The translations under genes and the position numbers were made by a program. A model generated the notes under the pieces. The model saw nothing but the letters and a program-made list of their open reading frames with translations, had not been told where the DNA came from and did no database searches. This document shows, piece after piece, positions 28,776 to 36,566 of a DNA stretch of 36,770 nucleotides. Position 1 is the stretch's first letter. Every line of letters begins with the position of its first letter. The stretch spans positions 1-36,770 of the forward strand of contig CAJOKZ010000020.1 in assembly GCA_905235335.1 (NCBI GenBank), given 5' to 3'. The DNA is from an uncultured Succiniclasticum sp. Its GTDB lineage: Bacteria > Bacillota > Negativicutes > Acidaminococcales > Acidaminococcaceae.

Positions 28776-28804
28776 TTGACGTATGGTTAACCAGGTGGTA
28801 AGCT
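28776..28804 (+). promoter_or_regulatory. Candidate birA promoter
   Basis: TTGACG (28776-28781) begins one base after the terminator T run, followed by a 17-base spacer and TAAGCT (28799-28804) with a TGG extension. The -10 is weak. No BirA operator-like inverted repeat was recognised. Confidence 0.45.
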
Positions 28805-28898
28805 TAAGGAAACGCTGATGGGCATACTATACATTTCAGCAGCGCTCCCTTCGGGAAACGAGGGTTGATCAGGAAATTTATGATACGGAGGCGTCAAC

Positions 28899-29897
28899 AT
28901 GCGTGCCAGGATTTTGGGGTTACTGCGTGAAAATATGCCGGAACCGGTTTCCGGAGAGGAAATATCGGTAAAACTGGGGATTTCCCGCACGGCTGTCTGG
29001 AAACATATACAGTCGTTGAAAAATGCGGGTTACGATATTGAGTCGGTCCCTAAAAAGGGATATATACTGCATAAGGCGCCGGATCTGCTCCGTCCGGAGG
29101 AGATTGCGGCACATCTGCAGACGAAATGGGTCGGCCATCAAATTCATTATTTAAAAGAGACGAATTCCAGCAATGAGGTTGGGAAAGGTCTGGCGGATAA
29201 GGGTTGTGCAGATGGCACCGTGGTGGTGGCGGAAGAGCAGACCCGGGGGAAAGGGAGGCTGGCCCGGGGATGGTTCTCTCCCATGGGTTGCGGCGTCTGG
29301 TGCAGCGTTGTACTCAGGCCCCCTTTCATGCCGTCGGAAGCGTCCAAGTGTACCTTGCTGGCAGCAGTGGCGGTTATCAAGGCTATCAACAGGTATAAAG
29401 GTGTCAATGCGAAGATCAAATGGCCTAACGATGTACTGCTGGAAGGCAAGAAGATGGTGGGCATCCTGACGGAGATGAGCGCCGAGTTTGGAAAGATCAA
29501 TTACATCGTCATTGGTACCGGGATCAATACCAATGTGCCGAAATCCATCGTCCCGGAGGAACTGAAGGACCTGGCCATTTCCGTGGCCGACGTGGCGGAA
29601 GAACCCATACGGCGGGTTCAGATACTGGCCGACTATCTGAAGAACATTGAAGACCTGTATGAAACGGCGTTAAAGGAAGGATTCAAACCGGTCCTCGATG
29701 AATGGAGAAAATATTCTGACACCATCGGGCAGGCGGTCAAAGTCATCGCGCCGGACAAGACCTATTTTGGAACAGCCGTGGATATCGATGAGGAAGGCTT
29801 GCTGGTGGTGAAGAAGGAAGACGGCACTCTGGAAAAGGTCATCGCGGGGGATGTTTCCATCCGTCCGGCGAATGCCGTGGGAAAACGGTATTCATGA
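28899..29897 (+). CDS. birA: Bifunctional biotin ligase/biotin operon repressor BirA
   Basis: BirA attaches biotin to carboxylase carrier proteins and, in its two-domain form, represses biotin genes. The 332-residue protein has an N-terminal winged helix (about 1-60, EEISVKLGISRTAVWKHIQSL), the ligase domain (about 80-265) with the biotinyl-AMP loop RGKGRLARGW at 116-125 and KIKWPNDVLLEGKKMVGIL, and a C-terminal SH3-like domain (about 275-325). Length and layout match bifunctional BirA. The ATG at 28899 follows ACGGAGG. Location between ftsH and coaX differs from B. subtilis but is common in anaerobic Firmicutes. No biotin biosynthesis gene is present in the window. Confidence 0.95.
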   Translation: MRARILGLLRENMPEPVSGEEISVKLGISRTAVWKHIQSLKNAGYDIESVPKKGYILHKAPDLLRPEEIAAHLQTKWVGHQIHYLKETNSSNEVGKGLADKGCADGTVVVAEEQTRGKGRLARGWFSPMGCGVWCSVVLRPPFMPSEASKCTLLAAVAVIKAINRYKGVNAKIKWPNDVLLEGKKMVGILTEMSAEFGKINYIVIGTGINTNVPKSIVPEELKDLAISVADVAEEPIRRVQILADYLKNIEDLYETALKEGFKPVLDEWRKYSDTIGQAVKVIAPDKTYFGTAVDIDEEGLLVVKKEDGTLEKVIAGDVSIRPANAVGKRYS

Positions 29898-29943
29898 CAG
29901 GTATGGGCCGGAGAACCTGGAACCGGGGACCAGGGGAGAGTTT

Positions 29944-29972
29944 GCAGGCATAATGTGTTTGCCTGCGTTTTT
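29944..29972 (+). terminator. Intrinsic terminator after birA
   Basis: A perfect 7-bp stem (29944-29950 with 29960-29966), a 9-base loop and a five-T run (29968-29972). Confidence 0.8.
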
Positions 29973-29998
29973 CATGGTTGTTGTGATTGTTCCGCCCT

Positions 29999-30027
29999 GT
30001 GACAGGACGGAATAGATCTCATACGAT
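29999..30027 (+). promoter_or_regulatory. Candidate coaX promoter
   Basis: GTGACA (29999-30004), a 17-base spacer and TACGAT (30022-30027), placed between the birA terminator and the coaX ribosome site. Both boxes are moderate, so the call is tentative. Confidence 0.45.
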
Positions 30028-30054
30028 AAATTTGTTCCGTTGAGGAGGAATTAT

Positions 30055-30831
30055 ATGTTACTGGTTATTGATGTAGGCAACACGAACACAGTTGCGGGTA
30101 TCTATGACGGAAAAAAGCTGGTTGACAATTGGCGGTTTTCGTCTGACCGGTCAAAGACCGCCGATGAATTTGGCATGTTCATGACAAGCATGCTGGGATT
30201 TTCCGGTCTGAAGAAGAAGCAGGTGACGGACATTATTATTTCCAGCGTAGTTCCGCCTGTATTGGTGCCCCTTTGCCATATGTGTGAACGCTATTTTAAT
30301 ATCCAGCCGATGATCGTTGGGCAGGGACTTAAGATCGGGCTGCAGCTGCGTTATGAGAATCCCAAGGAAATCGGGGCAGACCGGATTGTGAATGCGGTGG
30401 CCGCTTATGACAAATATGCCCATCTGAAAAAACCCATGATCATTATTGACTTCGGCACGGCAACCACATTCTGCGCCCTGCTGCCCGGAGGGGAATATCT
30501 GGGCGGCGCCATCTGTCCCGGTATCGGCATTTCCTCCGAAGCGTTGTTCCAGCGGACTGCGAAGCTGCCCCGCATCGAACTGATCCCTCCTAAAAAAGCG
30601 ATTTGCGGCAACACGGTTGACGCCATGCGTGCCGGTATTATGTTCGGCTATTACGGGCTGATCAAAGAAATCGTGGCCCGCATGAAAGAAGAGCTGGGAG
30701 GGGACGCCTTCGTCGTCGCCACCGGCGGCTTTGGGAATACCATGGCCCAGGGGACGGACTGTATCGATGAAGTGGATCCCATGCTTACATTGGAAGGCCT
30801 TCGCATTATTTTCGAGAAGAATAAAAAATAA
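30055..30831 (+). CDS. coaX: Type III pantothenate kinase CoaX
   Basis: CoaX phosphorylates pantothenate, the first step of coenzyme A synthesis; type III enzymes are not feedback-inhibited by CoA and need a monovalent cation. The 258-residue protein starts MLLVIDVGNTNTVAG with the DxGNT phosphate-binding motif at residues 6-10, then shows PKEIGADRIVNAVAAY near 102-117, IIDFGTATTF near 129-138 and GGAICPGIGISSEALF near 148-163. The ATG at 30055 follows GAGGAGG; an upstream TTG at 30040 overlaps that site and is rejected. The gene lies next to ftsH and birA as in other Firmicutes. Confidence 0.96.
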   Translation: MLLVIDVGNTNTVAGIYDGKKLVDNWRFSSDRSKTADEFGMFMTSMLGFSGLKKKQVTDIIISSVVPPVLVPLCHMCERYFNIQPMIVGQGLKIGLQLRYENPKEIGADRIVNAVAAYDKYAHLKKPMIIIDFGTATTFCALLPGGEYLGGAICPGIGISSEALFQRTAKLPRIELIPPKKAICGNTVDAMRAGIMFGYYGLIKEIVARMKEELGGDAFVVATGGFGNTMAQGTDCIDEVDPMLTLEGLRIIFEKNKK

Positions 30832-30863
30832 AGGGAGCGCCGGGTAAAAGAGGTTGTGTATTG

Positions 30864-30896
30864 CGGACGGGAGGACATCTTTCCGTCCGTGTTTTT
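30864..30896 (+). terminator. Terminator-like hairpin between coaX and dusB
   Basis: A 9-bp stem with one G-T pair (30864-30872 with 30881-30889), an 8-base loop and a five-T run (30892-30896). It ends only 5 bases before the dusB Shine-Dalgarno CGGAGG (30901-30906), so dusB expression needs readthrough or a start within this stretch. Confidence 0.8.
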
Positions 30897-30910
30897 ATCC
30901 CGGAGGTATT

Positions 30911-31888
30911 ATGAAAATAGGAAACGTTGAATTGGATGTTCCGGTTGCCCTGGCGCCTATGGCCGGTATCAGCGACCTGCCTTACCGGGTCATCTGCAGG
31001 AAATTCGGCTGTGGGCTGGTCGTATCGGAGATGGTGAGCGCGAAAGGGCTTATCTATAAAAATGAAAAGACGATGGACATGCTTCAGATCAGCCGGGATG
31101 AACGGCCCACGGCAATCCAGCTGTTCGGATCGGTTCCGGGGGAGATGGCGGAAGCCGCAAGGATCACGGAAGCCCGCGGGGCGGATATTATCGATTTCAA
31201 TATGGGATGTCCCGTGCCTAAAGTAGTGAACAACGGGGAAGGTTCTGCCCTTATGAAGACGCCGGAACTGGCGGGCAAAATACTGGAGGCCATGGTGAAA
31301 GCTGTGTCAGTGCCGGTCACGGTGAAAATAAGGGCCGGCTGGGACGAAGCGAATCGGAATGCGGCTGAAATCGCACGAATCGCAGAAGCCGCCGGTGTCG
31401 CCGCTGTGGCGGTACACGGGCGGACGCGGAATCAGTTTTACATGGGGAAGGCGGATTGGAATATCATTCGCGAAGTCCGGATGGCCGTGAAAATTCCCGT
31501 GTTTGGTAACGGGGATATCTTTTCAGTGGAAGATGGTCTGCGCATGCTGGAAGAGACCCGGTGCGACGGCCTTATGCTGGCAAGGGGCGCATACGGCAAC
31601 CCCTGGCTGTTTGCGCAGCTTCGCGCTGCATTGTCGGGAGAGACGGTTCCGGAAGTGACTGTTGAGGAGAAACTGCGCCAGATTATAGCCCACGCCAGAT
31701 CACTGACGGAATATAAAGGGGAAACGGTTGGCATCCGGGAGATGCGAAGCCATGCATCTGCCTATATTAAGGGCCTTCCCGGCGCTGCCGGATACAGGGA
31801 AAAATTCCACAGGGCGGAAAGCATGCAGGAATTGACGGCGCTGGTGGAAAGTTATGGGGAATTTTTAGGAAAACACGGCTCCGTTTGA
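30911..31888 (+). CDS. dusB: tRNA-dihydrouridine synthase DusB
   Basis: Dus enzymes are FMN-dependent and reduce specific uridines in the tRNA D-loop with NADPH. The 325-residue protein shows the TIM-barrel start VALAPMAGISDLPYRVICRK (FMN binding), SEMVSAKGL near 38-46, the catalytic Cys100 in NMGCPVPKVVNNGEGSALM, the HGRTRNQFYMGKADW segment near 167-181, and GNGDIFSVEDG near 201-211. The C-terminal helical tRNA-binding domain begins near 250. It corresponds to yacF/dusB, which precedes lysS in B. subtilis. The ATG at 30911 follows CGGAGG. A terminator-like hairpin lies immediately upstream. Confidence 0.95.
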   Translation: MKIGNVELDVPVALAPMAGISDLPYRVICRKFGCGLVVSEMVSAKGLIYKNEKTMDMLQISRDERPTAIQLFGSVPGEMAEAARITEARGADIIDFNMGCPVPKVVNNGEGSALMKTPELAGKILEAMVKAVSVPVTVKIRAGWDEANRNAAEIARIAEAAGVAAVAVHGRTRNQFYMGKADWNIIREVRMAVKIPVFGNGDIFSVEDGLRMLEETRCDGLMLARGAYGNPWLFAQLRAALSGETVPEVTVEEKLRQIIAHARSLTEYKGETVGIREMRSHASAYIKGLPGAAGYREKFHRAESMQELTALVESYGEFLGKHGSV

Positions 31889-31916
31889 TTTCGAATTTCA
31901 GAGATGCGGATCCTTC

Positions 31917-31941
31917 AGCCTGTCAGCTCTGTCTGACGGCT
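31917..31941 (+). other. Hairpin downstream of dusB
   Basis: AGCC-bulge-GTCAG (31917-31926) pairs with CTGAC-GGCT (31933-31941), a 9-bp stem with a single bulged T and a 6-base loop. No T run follows, so it may be a processing or mRNA-end structure, not a standard terminator. Confidence 0.4.
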
Positions 31942-32056
31942 CCGGTCCGGTGTCCGTGAAGTGCGGAATACGGGGCAACAGGAGGGGGAGGACGGGACTG
32001 TATCGGGACCGGTCTGCACATCCTGGTCCGGTACTGTCGGATGTGCGGCTTTCTGA

Positions 32057-32085
32057 TTGTTTATTTTATAGCAATATGATACAAT
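32057..32085 (+). promoter_or_regulatory. Promoter of the two-gene acyl-reductase-like module
   Basis: TTGTTT (32057-32062), a 17-base spacer and TACAAT (32080-32085) with a TGA extension at 32077-32079. The start would be near 32092, about 28 nt before the ATG. Confidence 0.75.
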
Positions 32086-32119
32086 ATTCCTTTAGAAAAA
32101 TATCAATGCAGGGATGTTT

Positions 32120-33052
32120 ATGGATTTGGATACAGCGCAGGAATTTAAAAAAATGAAAACAGTGGTCAGCATCAGTTTGGGGTCATCTGTTCGGGACGCA
32201 AAAGGAATCCTTGTCCTTGGGGATGAAACGGTCGCGCTGGAACGGAAGGGTACGGACGGCGATACCCGACGGGCTGAAGAACTGCTGTGTTTTTTTGATG
32301 GAAAAGCGGATGCCATCGGACTGGGCGGAACGGATCTGTATCTTTTCGCGGGAGGGCGTCGATACATCTTCTCGGAATCTGCAAGGCTCCTGAAGCAGGT
32401 GAAGCATACGCCGGTCCTTGACGGGAGTGGTTTGAAGAACACGCTGGAACGGATGGCGGTGCAGTATCTGGCAGAAAATGGGATTGTAGATTTTCGTGGT
32501 AAAAAAGTGCTTCTGGTCTGTGCCGTTGACCGGTTCGGCATGGCGGAAGCGTTGGCAGAGCAGCAGTGCCGGACGGTTTTTGGGGATATCATCTACGGCC
32601 TTGGCTGCAACATTCCGATCCGCAGCCTGTCATCCCTGGACCGGTGGGCTTCCGTTCTCGTCCCTGTGATCACAAAGCTTCCGATCAGATGGATGTATCC
32701 TACCGGAAAACAGCAGGAACGGCATATTGAAAGACATCCCGAATATTTTAAGGAAAGCGATATCATCGCAGGGGATTTTTTATTCATCCGGCGGTTTATG
32801 CCGCCCCGTATGGACGGAAAGGTGGTCATCACCAATACCGTAACTGCAGATGACAGACGGAATCTGCAGGAAGCCGGCGTAAAGACACTGGTCACCACGA
32901 CACCTTCCCTGCAGGGGCGGAGTTTTGGGACCAATGTGCTGGAAGCGGCCATTGTGGCTGCTTCCGGGAAAAAAGAAGCGTTACGGCCGGAAGAGTATGA
33001 GGCATTTATCAGGCGCTGCAGCATAGTGCCTTCTGTTACACATTTTCAGTAA
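32120..33052 (+). CDS. Conserved protein of unclear function, partner of the acyl-reductase-like gene
   Basis: This 310-residue soluble protein is not one I can assign with confidence. I recall relatives in anaerobic Firmicutes labelled quinate 5-dehydrogenase, but no shikimate/quinate dehydrogenase signature (such as a GAGG nucleotide loop with flanking Lys and Asp) is visible. It opens with KTVVSISLGSSVRDAKG. A possible nucleotide-fold strand is FRGKKVLLVCAVDRFGMAEAL near residues 124-144. A later basic segment (PIRWMYPTGKQQERHIERH, about 192-210) and TLVTTTPSLQGRSFGTNVLEAA near 257-278 stand out. ATG 32120 is preferred over ATG 32114 because AGGGA ends 5 bases before it. It shares one transcript with the next gene, 16 bases downstream, suggesting linked function, perhaps as substrate handler or second subunit. 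Confidence 0.7.
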   Translation: MDLDTAQEFKKMKTVVSISLGSSVRDAKGILVLGDETVALERKGTDGDTRRAEELLCFFDGKADAIGLGGTDLYLFAGGRRYIFSESARLLKQVKHTPVLDGSGLKNTLERMAVQYLAENGIVDFRGKKVLLVCAVDRFGMAEALAEQQCRTVFGDIIYGLGCNIPIRSLSSLDRWASVLVPVITKLPIRWMYPTGKQQERHIERHPEYFKESDIIAGDFLFIRRFMPPRMDGKVVITNTVTADDRRNLQEAGVKTLVTTTPSLQGRSFGTNVLEAAIVAASGKKEALRPEEYEAFIRRCSIVPSVTHFQ

Positions 33053-33068
33053 GGAGCTTGAGAGCAGG

Positions 33069-34136
33069 ATGGAAAAGTTCGCGTTTGTTCTGCATCCTCT
33101 GTCAGTGGAGGATATGCGGCGGGTATCGCCCTTTGTGAGGTGCATCCCTGACTCGTTGATGGAACAGGTGCTGCGGAAGAAAAAACCGTTTAAGATTTCA
33201 CATATTACAGGTGTGAAGAGCAGATATGCAGAGGCGGAAGGCTGGTTTGTAGGATGCCCGCTGACGGCAAAGCAGATGTTGGAACTTCCGGAAGAATTTG
33301 TGATCGACCGGATCGTGGAAACCGGCAGGATCGCAGAAGAACTGGGGGCGAAAATACTCGGTCTGGGCGCTTTTACTTCCGTAGTCGGCGATGCCGGTAT
33401 TACAATCGCGGACCGGCTGGATATTGCGGTCACTTCCGGAAACAGTTACACCGTTGCCACAGCGCTGCAGGGGACACGGGAAGCGGCCCGCCTGCTGGGA
33501 CGGGACCTGCGGGATGCGGAAGTCGCCATCGTAGGGGCCAGCGGTTCTGTCGGATCCGCCTGTGCCCGTATTTTGTCCCGGGAAGTGCGACACATCAACC
33601 TGGTGGCCCGGCGGCTGGCACCGCTGGAAGAACTGGCCCAGGAGCTAAACGGTCACGGTGTCGCGACCTTTTCAGTAAGTTCGAACATAAGAGAAAGCCT
33701 GCAGAAAGCAGATGTAGTGATAGCCGTCACCAGTGCCGTGGATTTCATTATTGATCCTTCCGATTTGAAATCGGGGGCGGTGGTCTGCGACGTGGCCCGG
33801 CCAAGGAATGTTTCACGGAATGTTTCGGCGGCGCGGCAGGATGTGCTTGTCATTGAAGGCGGTGTGATCAGTGTCCCCGGCGATGTGGACTTCCGTTTTG
33901 ATTTCGGGTTCCCGCCGAAAACCTGTTTTGCCTGCATGGCGGAAACTATGATCCTGGCGCTGGAAAAACGGTACGAAAACTTTACGCTGGGAAGGAACCT
34001 GAAGCCGGAACAGATCGATACGATTTCCGGTCTGGCAGATAAGCACGGGTTCGCACTGGCCGGATTCCGGAATTTTGAACATGCCGTGACCCTGGAAACT
34101 ATAGAACGGGTGAAGCGAAACACCCATGGTATTTGA
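33069..34136 (+). CDS. Long-chain acyl-ACP reductase (AAR)-like protein
   Basis: This 355-residue protein resembles, along most of its length, the cyanobacterial acyl-ACP reductase that turns fatty acyl-ACP into fatty aldehyde with NADPH. Remembered landmarks of the S. elongatus enzyme line up in order: ISHITGVKSRYAE (about 44-56), LGLGAFTSVV (about 97-106), VTSGNSYTVATALQGTREA, the nucleotide loop GASGSVG at 156-162, DPSDLKSGAVVCDVARPRN, and TCFACMAETM followed by NFTLGRN. Cys289 in FAC corresponds to the nucleophilic Cys reported for AAR (Cys294). The more generic label shikimate- or semialdehyde-dehydrogenase-like is possible. The aldehyde oxygenase that partners AAR in cyanobacteria is not seen here, and it uses oxygen. 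The ATG follows AAGGAG at 12-base spacing. The stop codon is overlapped by the greA promoter. Confidence 0.75.
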   Translation: MEKFAFVLHPLSVEDMRRVSPFVRCIPDSLMEQVLRKKKPFKISHITGVKSRYAEAEGWFVGCPLTAKQMLELPEEFVIDRIVETGRIAEELGAKILGLGAFTSVVGDAGITIADRLDIAVTSGNSYTVATALQGTREAARLLGRDLRDAEVAIVGASGSVGSACARILSREVRHINLVARRLAPLEELAQELNGHGVATFSVSSNIRESLQKADVVIAVTSAVDFIIDPSDLKSGAVVCDVARPRNVSRNVSAARQDVLVIEGGVISVPGDVDFRFDFGFPPKTCFACMAETMILALEKRYENFTLGRNLKPEQIDTISGLADKHGFALAGFRNFEHAVTLETIERVKRNTHGI

Positions 34137-34161
34137 CAAGGGGAATAGAAAATTTTATAAT
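34133..34161 (+). promoter_or_regulatory. Consensus greA promoter
   Basis: A perfect TTGACA (34133-34138), a 17-base spacer and a perfect TATAAT (34156-34161): the best promoter match in the window. The -35 overlaps the TGA stop of the preceding gene (34134-34136). The start near 34168 gives a leader of about 175 nt that includes a hairpin (CCCGCA 34230-34235 with TGCGGG 34246-34251). Confidence 0.92.
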
Positions 34162-34342
34162 ATAAATCAATCATTTTTACGATTTGAGCCCCAAGAGATT
34201 TCGGGAAGTTTCCGCAAGGAGCGCCGATTCCCGCACGGATGGGCCTGCGGGTGTTCCGGCCGGTACTTCCCCGGCATTTCCTGATTTAGAAGGATCCGGA
34301 TTGTCTGGTTTATTTATTATTGCTTTAACTGGAGGAATGAAG

Positions 34343-34828
34343 ATGGTAGCGAAAGAAACAATACTGACGGCTGAAGGTCTGGCAAAACTGGAGGCGGAAC
34401 TGGAAGAGCTCCGTACCGTCAAACGCCTGGAAAATGAGGAACGCCTGCATGAAGCAATTGCCCACGGCGATCTCAGCGAAAACTCGGAATATGTTTCCGC
34501 CAAAGACGAACAGGCCCGGATCGAAGGCCGTATCCTGGAACTGGAGCAGATGGTCAATACCGCAAAGGTGATCGATAACACCAAAAAGCGGAAAACCAAG
34601 GTAGAGCTGGGAGCTACCGTCAGCATTGAGGATATGGATCCCGAATTTGAAGAGGACCGCATCCAGACATATACGGTCGTTGGCACTACGGAAGCGGATC
34701 CGTTTGCGGGACGCATTTCCAACGAGTCGCCGATCGGGGCTGCAATTATGGGGAAGAAGGTAAATACCACGGTTACGGTACGTACTCCCGTAGGCGATCA
34801 CCAGTATAAGATCCTAAAGATAAAATAA
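34343..34828 (+). CDS. greA: Transcription elongation factor GreA
   Basis: GreA enters the secondary channel of backtracked RNA polymerase and stimulates transcript cleavage. The 161-residue protein has the N-terminal coiled coil (about 1-75) with the acidic tip GDLSENSEY at 42-50 (Asp43 and Glu46 correspond to the catalytic Asp41 and Glu44 of E. coli GreA) and a C-terminal FKBP-like domain (about 85-161) with ISNESPIGAAIMGKKVN. Length is standard. The ATG at 34343 is chosen because GGAGG ends 7 bases before it; ATG 34337 is too close to that site. lysS follows 14 bases after the stop, so the two are co-transcribed from the consensus promoter. Confidence 0.97.
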   Translation: MVAKETILTAEGLAKLEAELEELRTVKRLENEERLHEAIAHGDLSENSEYVSAKDEQARIEGRILELEQMVNTAKVIDNTKKRKTKVELGATVSIEDMDPEFEEDRIQTYTVVGTTEADPFAGRISNESPIGAAIMGKKVNTTVTVRTPVGDHQYKILKIK

Positions 34829-34842
34829 ACAGGAGATGCAGC

Positions 34843-36387
34843 ATGGCAGACGAAAAGAAGAACGCGCAGGGGAAACAGGTTCCCGCCGCGATGGATATCA
34901 ATGAACAGATGCAGAACCGTATCGAAAAGATGCATAAGCTGGAAGAACGGGGGATCCGTCCTTTTGGGCATCGTTTCGACTGGACCCACCATACAAAAGA
35001 GATCTACGACAATGTGGAAAAGATGGAGGCCGACGGGACTGTGGTCAAGGCGGCGGGCCGTGTGATGGCCATTCGCGGGCACGGAAAGACCAGTTTCCTG
35101 GACCTGCAGGACAGCACCGGAAGAATCCAGCTGTATATCCGTAAGGATGTGGTGGGAGAGGATTCGTACTCCCTGATCAAGCTGATGGATATCGGTGATA
35201 TCATTGGCGTTACCGGCACTGTGTTCAAGACCCATATGGGCGAGCCGTCCATCCGCGTGGAAGGTCTTGAATTTTTATCCAAGGCACTGAAGCCGCTGCC
35301 GGAAAAATGGCACGGGCTGACTAATGTGGACCTGCGTTACCGCCAACGTTATGTTGACCTGATCGTCAATCCGGATGTAAAGGACGTATTTATCAAACGG
35401 AGCCAGATCATCAGGAGCATCCGTGAAATTCTGGATAAGGAAGGTTTCCTGGAGGTAGATACCCCGGTACTGAACACGATTTCCGGCGGCGCTACGGCCC
35501 GTCCGTTCATTACCTATCATAATGCGCTGGATATCCAGATGTATCTGCGTATTGCTACCGAATTGAATCTGAAACGTCTGGTCGTAGGCGGGTTAGACCG
35601 TGTTTATGAAATGGGACGCATCTTCCGGAACGAGGGTATCGATATCAAGCATAATCCGGAATTTACCAGTCTGGAACTGTATCAGGCCTACGGCGATATG
35701 GATTCCATGATGGACATCACCGAAAAGATCGTGACGGAAACGGCACAAAAGGTGCTGGGGACTTTGCAGATCGTTTATGAAGGGAAGGAGATCGACCTTA
35801 CCGCTCCCTGGCCCCGCATTACCATGATTGATGCGGTGAAACAGTACAGCGGGAAAGATTTTACCGGCGTAACGGATATTGCCACGGCCCGTCAGATGGC
35901 TGATGAAGCCAATGTGAAATATGAAGAGTCCTGGGGTGTAGGAAAGATTATCAATGCGTTCTTCGATGAGTTTGTGGAAGATAAGCTGATCCAGCCTGTT
36001 TTTATCTACAAATACCCGAAAGAAATTTCCCCGCTGGCAAAGAGCAGCGTGGAAGATCCTGAAATCACTGATCGTTTTGAGGGATTCATCTACGGCCGCG
36101 AGCTGTGTAACGGCTTTACGGAGTTGAACGATCCCATCGACCAGAGGGAACGTTTTGTTAAACAGATGGAGGAACGGGCTAACGGCGATGAAGAAGCCGG
36201 TATGATGGATGAAGACTTCATCAACGCTCTTATGCACGGCCTGCCTCCTACGGGAGGCCTGGGGATCGGCATTGACCGGCTGGTTATGTTCCTGACAGGA
36301 GCCGTTTCTATCCGCGATGTACTGCTGTTCCCGACGATGAAGCCGTTGACACAGGAAAAGACGGACGCGGAAGGGCAGGAAGAGTAA
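34843..36387 (+). CDS. lysS: Lysyl-tRNA synthetase, class II
   Basis: LysRS charges tRNA-Lys. The 514-residue protein has an N-terminal OB-fold anticodon-binding domain (about 60-160, VVKAAGRVMAIRGHGKTSFLDLQD), and class II motifs: motif 1 near LRYRQRYVDLIVNPDV, motif 2 at VYEMGRIFRNEGID, and motif 3 at TGGLGIGIDRLVMFLTG. The ending (RDVLLFPTMKPL) is typical. An extra acidic/lysine-rich extension precedes the OB fold (KKNAQGKQVPAAMDINEQ). The ATG at 34843 has AGGAGA 9 bases upstream. The gene lies directly upstream of the rRNA operon, as in B. subtilis. Confidence 0.97.
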   Translation: MADEKKNAQGKQVPAAMDINEQMQNRIEKMHKLEERGIRPFGHRFDWTHHTKEIYDNVEKMEADGTVVKAAGRVMAIRGHGKTSFLDLQDSTGRIQLYIRKDVVGEDSYSLIKLMDIGDIIGVTGTVFKTHMGEPSIRVEGLEFLSKALKPLPEKWHGLTNVDLRYRQRYVDLIVNPDVKDVFIKRSQIIRSIREILDKEGFLEVDTPVLNTISGGATARPFITYHNALDIQMYLRIATELNLKRLVVGGLDRVYEMGRIFRNEGIDIKHNPEFTSLELYQAYGDMDSMMDITEKIVTETAQKVLGTLQIVYEGKEIDLTAPWPRITMIDAVKQYSGKDFTGVTDIATARQMADEANVKYEESWGVGKIINAFFDEFVEDKLIQPVFIYKYPKEISPLAKSSVEDPEITDRFEGFIYGRELCNGFTELNDPIDQRERFVKQMEERANGDEEAGMMDEDFINALMHGLPPTGGLGIGIDRLVMFLTGAVSIRDVLLFPTMKPLTQEKTDAEGQEE

Positions 36388-36566
36388 AGAAACCGCTGGT
36401 TCATAAGGCAGTGTGTTTGTAGAGGATTTTTGCGAATGGCTGCATCAATGACTATCGGCCCGGTATCATTGGGCCTTCGGGTCATTTCCCTGTCGTTTGC
36501 AAAAATCCTTCATCAATCGCACAAACTCAGCTGATCAGCGTTTTTAAAAGTTTTTTGGAATAGCGC
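36388..36566 (+). other. lysS-rRNA intergenic region with a nested inverted repeat
   Basis: No gene is present. The main feature is a nested inverted repeat (36423-36509, listed separately). A 10-bp palindrome, GCTGATCAGC (36530-36539), is followed by a five-T run. An AT-rich stretch with T and A runs (36541-36558) lies just upstream of the rRNA -35 box, where an UP element would bind the RNA polymerase alpha subunits. Confidence 0.55.
36423..36509 (+). repeat. Nested 87-nt inverted repeat between lysS and 16S rRNA
   Basis: The outer arms pair 36423-36440 with 36492-36509: 18 pairs, the first 11 perfect (AGGATTTTTGC with GCAAAAATCCT) and three G-T pairs inward. Inside, AATGAC (36447-36452) pairs with GTCATT (36481-36486), and GGCCC (36457-36461) pairs with GGGCC (36471-36475). 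Only a short T run follows the inner arms. It may terminate lysS transcription or be a relic of a small inverted-repeat element. Confidence 0.7.

Noticed and set aside
34184..34342. Longer GreA starting at 34184
   Set aside because: The extra 53 residues are Pro/Gly/Ser-rich leader sequence with no ribosome site, while the 161-residue form has the family's normal length and a good GGAGG.
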